Assembly (NCBI GenBank): GCA_001929475.1
Contig: LXFE01004361.1
Coordinates: forward strand, 1 to 29,789
Direction of reading: 5' to 3'
DNA: 29,789 bases
From: Neolecta irregularis DAH-3
Lineage: Eukaryota; Ascomycota; Neolectomycetes; Neolectales; Neolectaceae
Shown: positions 22,652-29,789 of the stretch, one piece after another
Position numbering within the stretch: the stretch's first letter is position 1
Layout of the letters: every line of letters begins with the position of its first letter
Program-made: the position numbers and the translations under genes
The notes under the pieces: model-generated
The model's database searches: none
What the model was told of the DNA's origin: nothing
The model's input: the letters and a program-made list of their open reading frames with translations, nothing else

Positions 22652-22718
22652 AGAGCCCCAACAGTGTCATTACGACAGAATAACTGTTGGGGCGGGGCTC
22701 TTGATTCAGAGCCCCAAC
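22652..22718. repeat. Inverted and direct copies of AGAGCCCCAAC next to OLE1
   Basis: AGAGCCCCAACAGT (22652-22665) is followed by its inverse ACTGTTGGGG-CTCT interrupted by CGGGG (22683-22701), and then a direct copy AGAGCCCCAAC (22708-22718). The first pair could form a hairpin; equally they may be clustered factor-binding sites. Confidence 0.75.
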
Positions 22719-22729
22719 GCGCGACCAGG

Positions 22730-22790
22730 GTGGCTAACCACCTGGCGTGGCACCAGATGGCTTAGTAATCCACCCGCCCACCCACCAGAG
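22730..22790. repeat. Left arm of diverged inverted-repeat pair
   Basis: GTGGCTAACCACCTG (22730-22744) matches 13 of 15 bases of the reverse complement of 23898-23912. The C-rich CACCCGCCCACCCACC that follows resembles the reverse complement of the G-rich run at 23880-23890. Confidence 0.5.
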
Positions 22791-23088
22791 GACTCTTAGG
22801 GGGGTAGTTTGGCTGGCACTCAGTGGTTGGGATAGCATCTCTAGAGATGTATGCTACTCCCGGTTCCTGGCATCAGGCATCCTGGTCTGTACTTTTGATC
22901 GTCTATCGACACCAGAACAAAGGCTCCTTTAGGTTACCAATACCTCGCAGATTCGCCCTAAGATCTACAGAAGAAACAAATCATAGTCTGCGCAGTCATG
23001 CACAAAATAGGAGTATTCATCGCTTGAAATAAAATAAAATAAACTCACTCAATGGGGTGCTTTGTTCCTCCTCGCCCAAAATTAATAC

Positions 23089-23763
23089 GGGGATCTCTTC
23101 AAAATAACCGTCAATTATGACGACAACGGCGTCGAAGCAGCCAAGATCAAGTATTTCGATACTCTACCCCTAGCTACCAGTTTGTGCATTATTGATTTCA
23201 CCCAATAGAGAGACAGTGGAAGAAGTAACTGATACCGGTTTTCTCTATCAATACCTACAATTGCAGTTCAGCAACTAGGCCAAGATGCACTTATTCAGAT
23301 CTATCCAGGCGACACGGTATATCCACGGAGAAATCGTCAACTGCTAAGCCCCAGCTCAAAAAACTCTCCAACAAGCTACCACGAATCAAAGACAAGGTGC
23401 GATCGCATTGGTAGTGGATATTTAGTATACTTTGAATTGGACAGCGGAGAATTACCAGAATATCAGGAACAGAATCAGATGACTGGTGCCATCACTGCAT
23501 TCTGCATGGCGAATTCCCAGAAGGAAGAACAAGGAATAACTTTATGGTTAGTTGATCCGAGAACAATGTTGATTCCTAGGTTGTCAAGTGTGATGACAGT
23601 ACTGTTCAAATCATTTCTCTAGATCCGTCAAGCACTCTTGATTCTCTTGGCATACAAGCTCTCAGTGCACCTGCAAGCTCATCATGGCGATGGTCAACAG
23701 AAGTGCAGAACGCGCTGTTAACAATATTTATCTTCATATCGGTCTACAAAACGGAGATTATTA
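23089..23763 (+). pseudogene. RSE1: Decayed internal fragment of splicing factor RSE1/SF3B3
   Basis: Scattered frames match the first beta-propeller region of SF3B3/Rse1 in order: [20 protein letters not shown] then [14 protein letters not shown]; then, after a loss of roughly 150 residues, ETVEEVTDTGFL; a frameshift; SIPTIAVQQLGQDALIQIYP; a scrambled stretch; TTNQRQGAIALV; a further frameshift; GYLVYFELDSGELPEYQE; then CDDSTVQIISLDPSSTLDSL, LGIQALSAPASS and IYLHIGLQNGDY. The start, the internal segment and the whole C-terminal two thirds of the ~1,200-residue protein are absent. An intron-like remnant (about 23549-23580, GTTAGT...CCTAG) persists, so this is a DNA-level copy rather than a retrocopy. 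It cannot make a functional Rse1. A working copy is expected elsewhere in the genome. Confidence 0.85.
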
Positions 23764-23859
23764 ATAAAGTTGGATTAGAATAGCTGAATATGCGACAAAT
23801 ATTTGAAATATGAATAATAAAATCGGTGGTGCGAGTCAGTTAGATAGCAACGTAATTCA

Positions 23860-23912
23860 CCACCCACCGGCACACGAAGTGGGTGGGTGTGTTCGGTCGG
23901 GTGGTTGGCCAC
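23860..23912. repeat. Right arm of inverted-repeat pair with local hairpin
   Basis: CACCCAC...GTGGGTG forms a local stem at about 23862-23888, and CGGGTGGTTGGCCAC (23898-23912) pairs with the left arm at 22730-22744. Beyond it the sequence turns GC-rich up to about 24000, unlike the flanking genes. Confidence 0.5.
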
Positions 23913-24087
23913 ACTGCGCGCTACAAGGCAATCGACCGGGAGGTGGTTGGGCTTTGGGGATACGTGGCCGCCGCAGCCGGGGTGTCAGTTTAGCATCGCC
24001 AAGAGAAACTTGCGATTTATGATATCCAATCTAGTTGGTGTATGGTGTCTGGTCTATTTATAACGACACCCGCTATTTCTTCCATAG

Positions 24088-24952
24088 ATGACACGTCTGA
24101 CCTCCATTGTCTTATCTTTTATTCGGGACCAAGTATCGCCAGAAGTGAGGCCCCTGTTTGTGGGTATTAGTGGCCCGCAAGGATGGTAGGACTGGTGCAT
24201 ATCATGGTGACAAAATCTCCAGCGGAAAATCCACACTCGCTTCAGAGCTCCAAACTATCCTATCGCAGTCGCAACAGATCGTGGTTCTGTCATTAGACGA
24301 CATCTACCTTACCCATCAGGCTCAACTTGAGCTGTCTTCCAACTACCCAAACAATCCACTCCTTAAGCATCGCGGGCAACCGGGGACCCATGACATCACC
24401 CTGGGTATCTCTGTTCTTCAAAGCCTCAAGAATGGAATCGAGGTGTCGATTCCGAGATATGACAAATCTGCTTTCCAAGGAAGAGGAGATCGGTGTCCCA
24501 TTGAGCAGTGGGATCGAATCGGGAAAAGTGTCGATATCGTGTTATTCGAAGGATGGTGTCTTGGATTCCAACCCTTATCCCAAGATGAGTTGAGATCGCA
24601 ATGGGAAGAAGCGAAAAAGACGAACGATCCTATTCTCGGAATTCATGAATTCGATCATCTACAGTTCATGAACAAGCAGCTCCGGCAATATACCGCATTG
24701 TGGGGATTTCTCGATGTTTTAATCTCTGTAACTACAAATGACCCAAACTACGTTTATTCCTGGCGCCAACAAGCCGAATCCGCTCTTTGGAAAATGTGTA
24801 ATTCAGGAATGACGCGGGAACAAGTTCAAGAATTCGTCGATGGATATATGCCAGCATATAAGCTATACAAACCAACACTCAATGACATCAACAAGAAAGT
24901 ACTGCAAATAGTACTAAGCCTAGATCGACAAGTGATCCGAATAGAGAAATGA
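24088..24952 (+). CDS. TDA10: D-glycerate 3-kinase / Tda10-like P-loop kinase
   Basis: Exons 24088-24185 and 24223-24952 give 275 aa, about the size of yeast Tda10. Splicing rebuilds the Walker A loop VGISGPQGCGKSTLASEL: the 37-nt intron interrupts the Cys codon between GPQG and GKST. Further motifs: VLSLDDIYLTH, LKHRGQPGTHDI, IPRYDKSAFQGRGDR and VDIVLFEGWCLGF (Walker B-like), then YMPAYKLY. The family is related to uridine/phosphoribulokinase and plant GLYK, which phosphorylates glycerate to 3-phosphoglycerate; the substrate of fungal Tda10 is not well settled. It is convergent with the Zn2Cys6 gene, 227 bp apart. Confidence 0.9.
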
Positions 24953-25179
24953 CCTGAAAAAAGCTTTCAGCCCAAGAATGGTACACAGTTTACGTCAAAG
25001 TGCAAACCACGCTGTTTTACCTCGCGAATCATTGATATCTAACCATATTCAACACGCAAAAAAGAATATTCTACCTAAACACCGAAAGAAAGCATAGCAG
25101 GAAGACGAAAGCGATTCAAGAACCAATCTCCACTCCTGCAAATGTCCCCTAACTGTGAATTTCATCTTGAAAATGTATG

Positions 25180-27419
25180 TTATACCCGTAGATGTTTGAT
25201 CTCCGTCATCGAGTCGTTTGGATCATCTTCATCATCATTTATCTCCCTGACTTCCTGTAGTATCTGGGCAGTAGAGTTTCTGCGTAGAGACATGTCAGAG
25301 AGCCCCTCAAGCCAACCCTGTCGTAAATCCGTGTCATTCCAAAGTTCAGCAAGCCGATGACGATATATATCCCCAAAAGAAAGTCCTAGTCTTTCGACTT
25401 TATCGAACAAGCAACGGACCCAAGAACGTAGGTCCAAGTCGTTTGTAAGACATATGGCGGCCACGCTATTCGTGAGAATTAAGGGAGAAAGTGGGCCAAC
25501 CAGAGATTGTGAGCGATTGCAACCAGGACCGAAGGACAATTTAAATCCGGGGAATCTAAACCAGCTACTATTTGGCATATTTTAAATGCGTAGTGGGAAG
25601 CGCGAGTGGACTCGGTAGAACTTTTGGAAAAAGAAGCCCCAACAGGTGTTGAAATTTGGAGCAAATAACTCCTCACAGTCCAGTAATCCAGCATCGATAC
25701 TCCCCTAAATCGTTAGCATTCATCAAGATGAAAAGAATTGTACATTTGCCAATGTTTATACCGAACCGGCTGGATGGGACAGCCGTAATTTACGGTCACC
25801 GTTTCTGGTGCATCTTCTTGTAGTAATTCTGGTGGGAGTTCATGGTACCATAGCAAGCAAAGCTCATCTAGGTTCTTGATTTGATGGAGTATATTTTCTG
25901 GTGTCAAGGTCCTTGCAACCGCACAAGCCGCTAGTTTAGCCGTTTGTAAAATGACATGTCGAAGGCGGGATTTTGCATATGCTGAGGAATAAGATATGAA
26001 GATCGTATCTAGCTGTACCAATTTCTTCGATTATGTCAGGGGGATTCTTTTCCGTGAGAGACTTTTCACGAGCTTTGTGGTCTCCGAGCCAGTAAACTTC
26101 ATCTGGGGTGTTGGGATTTGAAACAAAGTACAAATACCTAGTAGAGGAGGCTTTGCAGCAATGAGAGCACTTGATGCATCCATATGTGACAACCAAGAGA
26201 GTAGGGCTCGACCAATTGGATTCGATGTCCACGAGTGAGGCGTTCCAGTATCTGTGATAATTCGACAAGCACCAGCTAGATGTCGGTACCATTTTACGAA
26301 ATCTGCGAGGTATTCTGTTGAATCAACACCTGCGTGAGGAGGAGATACCTTCGTATAACGCCAGTGAAAGGACAGCAGCCAGTAGGAAATACTCCTGACC
26401 TTTGGTTCCAGCAGGAGATCTCAGTCCCTCCATAATCTCATTCACAGCCAAGTGATAAAACATCATGGCATATTCCAATTTGTTGATATCGTGAGTGACA
26501 CTATACAGCAATGCTGAGAACGCAACTCGAGAGTATAACAACGGTTGAGAGGTCTCTGCCATGGCCAATATTGTCCTCGAAAAGAAATGAACTTCATCAG
26601 TATCGACAAAGTGGTGGAAATGTGTGATGTACTTTACATGAAAGGCCATGAAAAACGATATTTGGTTTTTGTATTTGGGGTCGCCTCCAGGGAACGACGA
26701 AAGTGAGAAATGAGGAGAATCAAAAGGGAGACAGTAGTCGAATTGAGTCGCGGGAGATGATGGCAGGTCAATTGGAATATGCAGAGTTTGGCCGCCCAAT
26801 TCGTTTTGCTTAAAGACCCATCGCGAGGAATCTTTTGGGTTGTAGTCTTCAAGGATGCTGAGGGCTCTCTGGGTGCTTCGTTTGACGACTCGACCCGACG
26901 TTTTGGTTCCACCGGCCTTCAAGGAACCTTTCCTGGCTTTTACCAGGGCAGAGACTTTTGAGCAACTCGAGTCTCCCCGAGGAAAGTCCTCAGTATTCTG
27001 GCCGCGGGGGGTTTCGGGGTATAGCGGTCTTTCTGCGGGACTGGACAACTGAGCCAATGCTGGCGGGTCGGCATGTTTCCACACGCAGGTTCTGTTTCCC
27101 GGCTGGCAGTTCTTGCAGTTTGGCTTTTCCTCGCCGCACTACAGAATGCCATTAACACCACAGCATGCGCGAAGCAGGACACGCACCTTTACTCGCCGCT
27201 GGCGACATGTAAGACACCCCGACGTAAGCACGCGGACACGCAAAAGGAGATACCCGTTCTGCTTCGCCCACGCTTCTTGCCCTCGCTCGGCAGATCAGGC
27301 TCTTTTGGCCTGTCCGCCACGCCTGGGGGCAGCGCGAGATAGTGGCCAAAGGGCGCTGCGGGATTGTACGAGAGGGCGATGCGGGAGGACTGAGCCGGGG
27401 GCATGAAATGCGAAAACAT
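25180..27419 (-). CDS. Zn(II)2Cys6 transcription factor, fungal TF domain 2 type
   Basis: Proposed exons 27419-27254, 27218-27187, 27138-26349, 26314-26138, 26096-26019, 25981-25744, 25704-25501 and 25465-25180 sum to 656 aa. The DNA-binding cluster is C-x2-C-x6-C-x6-C-x2-C-x6-C (CLTCRQRRVKCGEEKPNC, KNCQPGNRTC), preceded by basic KKRGRSRTG, which would be residues ~48-56. The rest resembles the PF11951-type regulatory domain: YKNQISFFMAFHVKYITHF, YAMMFYHLAVNEIMEGL, YLADFVKWYRHLAGACRIIT, STESTRASHYAFKICQIVAG, LRSWVRCLFDKVERLGLSFG. Targets are unknown. The intron between RTG and CLTC lacks an AG acceptor (GT...GG), and the exact 3' exons rest on phase logic. ATGs at 27419 and 27404 are both possible starts. 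Confidence 0.8.
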
Positions 27420-27717
27420 GGATGCTCCAGCGAGCGACAGCAGTTTACAAGACACTCAAACACAAATGCGTCTTGGCTGGGACTGCTGAGGCAAACGGAG
27501 AGCCAGGGCAGGCGGTTGTGTTGCAGCTATATAAGCGCCGGCCAAGCAATCACGCGGAGCCGGACCCCAGCATGCTGCAATCTGAAGCTATTCCTCTCCG
27601 GCAGATGCCTAGTCTGGTCGGTGAGGAACGACAAGTGCGAACTGTGAGATGCAAATGCGTCGCTAGGCCCCATTAAAATGCAAACCACGCCATAAACACA
27701 AAAACCAGACAGTCATG

Positions 27718-29789
27718 TCACACAGCGCCTGCTTGCTCGTCCCTATTAATTTGCTGCACCCCAATGTTTCTACACAGCGGACAAGAATTACGCCCGGTTG
27801 TAAGCCACTATCAAATATCAGCCTCGTATTGACCGGCCACTTTACCTCATCAATACATTCGCGGTGGAAATAATGAGAACATTTCCCTAGCCGCCGCACT
27901 TGTTCGCCAGCTTCATAGTCGGACAGACAGACCTGGCATCGATCGTTCTCATGCACGACAGAATCCGAGTTGCCGACAATGGTAATGCCTCCAGCTGCAC
28001 TGACCTCTTCGGCAGACGCCACGGGCGGCTTTGCTTGGCCGATCAGAGAGCTTAGTAGAAGCATGTCTTCGTATGTTGGGGACTATCGTGATCAGCATGC
28101 GTAACAAACAAGGTTGAAGTGTACATCTGTAAACAAACTTGGCGTGGTGAGTATAGGGTGGTTCTCAGGGTAAGCTCCACCAAGCACATAGATTATCCAT
28201 GATCGAGTAGTTTGATCGTTGATAAGTCCAGATGGACGGAAAACTGGAGGCGAACGACCAAAAGGGACCGGAGGAATAGGACTTTGAGGCGGGGGCCCCT
28301 GTGGCGGGAAATTAGTGTCGTTTGTAGTTACCGGAAGCGCAGGTGGAGCAGGCGCGTGAGGATCCCAAGGAATTCCACTTTCAGAAAGCGAGACTTGTGA
28401 TTCTTCGGGAGAAGAAATAGCAAACTCGGGAGCATCGGCGAATTCATCATCTGTCGATTCACCTTCAGGTGTACTGGCGGGGCTTTCCCAGTAATCAGAG
28501 TTAACGCCGAGCATATCAGATGGAAATGATTGATTAGGAAGAGGGGGAGGCTGCGGTCCTCTAACGCGAGGAATGGCCCGTAATGGGGATGAATTAGATG
28601 CGACTGATGAAACTGACGGTGAAGAAACCTGAGTTGAGGTAGGATTGCCTCTCACTGGTCTCACCCTCTGGGAATTACTTCTTTGTATGGGTAGATTAGC
28701 CAAAGCGTCGAAAAATAGAGGAGTATCATTTGCCACAGGGCCGTTTGAGTCTCGAGGTGGTACCGACCGAATCCCAACAATAATGATAGGCACCATCCGC
28801 TGGGCTCCCTGCTGTCCTTCAATTTGCTGAGTGCTTGAGGCAAAACGAAACATTCGGAAAAAATTAAGGGGCGGCAGGTCCCCTTCCATCGTCTCAGAAG
28901 TAGATGCAGAAGTGCCAGTTAATTCTCGACCGCCATTTCGCAAAGCAGCGGCTAGCCGACCATTTTGAAGAGCTCGCAAGAAGCTTTCAAAGCTGCCATC
29001 GAGAAGAGAGTCATTATTTGAAGGAGCGGGCGGCTCTGACTGTTCAGAAGAGTTGCCAACCAAAGATGCTGCGGTGGCGCTCGCTGCGACAGACAGCAAG
29101 CGAGATAACATCGCAGCTTGGTCTTCACCAGGACGAAGCTGTGCGTCACCAAAACTTGTACTTTGTTGATGAGTTGGCCCATCTTGAGTGGACGCTCTAG
29201 AACTATTCCGATCGTCGCTGAAATATCGTGGTGGTCGGGGGGCGTGGGAGCTTCTCATGAGATGTCTGCGACTAGGACTTTCCCAGGTGGCGAGTTCTCC
29301 GCTTTCGCTAGATGAATTTGAGCCCCTAGTTGTGATTTCAAGGCGTCCATCGTGATCTCGATCTGCTGTGCGAGGCCTTGTGGGCTGTACAGACACGTTT
29401 GACGAGGAATTATTAAGTTCTCGCCATGTGGCCGCAAGATTTGTTGTAATGGAATGTCTGACCCTGGCTATCCTGCTTCTTACAGCAGGCTCCGTTACAA
29501 GATTAGATGCGGCACTGCGGTTACTCATTGGAGGAAGAGATGCTCTTCGCTGTTGCCTGGTTAGATCATTTCGGTTTCTCAATCTTTCCAAAAATCTCGA
29601 GTCCATTCCTCCCAATCTCGTTGAAGCTCTGCGAGATATTTGTGGACTGGGGTTGACTACCACTCGGCTGTTACGACGGGGGTTTAAACGTTCTATCATG
29701 CGAAATCGTTGTTCTCTCCGCCTATTGGCTATCAGGTCCAAATCCGAGAGTTCAGGGACGTCGGGCATAGGAGTATCTTCGCTGATTGT
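27718..29789 (-). CDS. Large RING-H2 protein, probable E3 ubiquitin ligase, 5' end cut by window edge
   Basis: Exons 29789-28125, 28082-27846 and 27807-27718 give at least 663 residues. The frame is open to the window edge, seven codons above the first ATG (29768), so the true start may lie outside. The C-terminus has a complete RING-H2 finger: CQVCLSDYEAGEQVRRLGKC, SHYFHREC, then after splicing WLTTGRNSCPLC, giving C-x2-C-x15-C-x1-H-x2-H-x2-C-x11-C-x2-C. Just before it is a conserved-looking block (SWIIYVLGGAYPENHPI, DSPTYEDMLLLSSLIG). The long N-terminal part is disordered, Ser/Pro/Arg-rich and acidic near VNSDYWESPAST. No membrane segment is seen. E3 activity is inferred from the RING; substrate unknown. 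Confidence 0.88.

Larger units (their letters stand above)
22621..23088. promoter_or_regulatory. OLE1 upstream region, repeat-rich
   Basis: No gene is seen. Close to the OLE1 start it has three copies of AGAGCCCCAAC or its inverse and one GCGGGG (22692-22697, a match to the CreA/Mig1 site SYGGRG). Farther out is a C-rich part (CCACCCGCCCACCCACC, about 22772-22790) that belongs to an inverted-repeat pair with about 23.9 kb. Confidence 0.5.

Noticed and set aside
22501-22683. Arg/His-rich plus-strand frame over the OLE1 start
   Set aside because: Antisense of the Ser/Ala/Met-rich OLE1 N-terminus.
23810-24022. 70-residue open frame on the plus strand after the RSE1 fragment
   Set aside because: It is made of the inverted-repeat GC-rich sequence and resembles no protein.
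25640-25704. Frameshift in the Zn2Cys6 gene near 25.65 kb
   Set aside because: A first reading dropped four bases at a line boundary. On rereading, the exon 25704-25501 is open in a single frame (MLDYWTVRSYLLQISTPVGAS), and the proposed exons sum to a multiple of three.

Overview
This is a gene-dense stretch of a fungal nuclear genome, most likely a basidiomycete. The grounds are spliceosomal introns in almost every gene (about 70 proposed here, 32-86 nt, mostly 33-48 nt, with CTGAY/CTAAY-like branch sites 6-15 nt from the acceptor), a CreA/Mig1-type repressor, a Zn2Cys6 regulator, a Nus1 partner subunit, and a delta-9 desaturase fused to cytochrome b5. Basidiomycota rather than Ascomycota is an inference from intron density, intron size and protein resemblance. 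Exon structures were rebuilt by hand from reading frame, splice signals and remembered family conservation, and each complete gene sums to a whole number of codons.

Layout. 1-4.7 kb is a tandem minus-strand block: creA (cut by the window edge), Rab GDI, mitochondrial ribosomal protein uL29m, and a Tudor-like DUF2945 protein with a Lys-rich tail. 4.7-6.3 kb is AT-rich and non-coding, with two strong hairpins. 6.3-16.5 kb is a plus-strand block: an unrecognised mitochondrial helical protein, a Def1-like CUE/polyQ protein, phosphoglucomutase, a 1.15-kb spacer, class II aldolase, and a BRD8/Bdc1-like bromodomain protein. PET117 (minus) converges on the bromodomain gene so tightly that both stop codons lie in one CTAG. 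PET117 shares a 165-bp divergent promoter with a PARP-finger/AT-hook gene. NUS1 (minus) and VMA7 (plus) form a second divergent pair. NPC2 and OLE1 follow on the minus strand.

22.6-24.1 kb is the least ordinary part. It holds a decayed internal fragment of the splicing factor gene RSE1/SF3B3, flanked by diverged inverted repeats. Then come a D-glycerate 3-kinase (TDA10-like, plus), a Zn2Cys6 transcription factor (minus), and a large RING-H2 protein running off the right edge (minus).

Most genes are housekeeping genes without operon-like cooperation. Loose themes are sugar metabolism (creA, PGM, FBA, glycerate kinase), lipid/isoprenoid functions (OLE1, NPC2, NUS1), and mitochondrial biogenesis (uL29m, PET117, the unknown helical protein). 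I see no novel multi-gene system, mobile element with intact enzymes, CRISPR, tRNA or rRNA. The most notable signals are at the RNA-processing level: three GC-AG introns with GCATG donors, one apparent intron with a broken donor (aldolase), one apparent GT-GG intron inside a zinc-cluster motif, stop-free 3n introns, and the RSE1 pseudogene.
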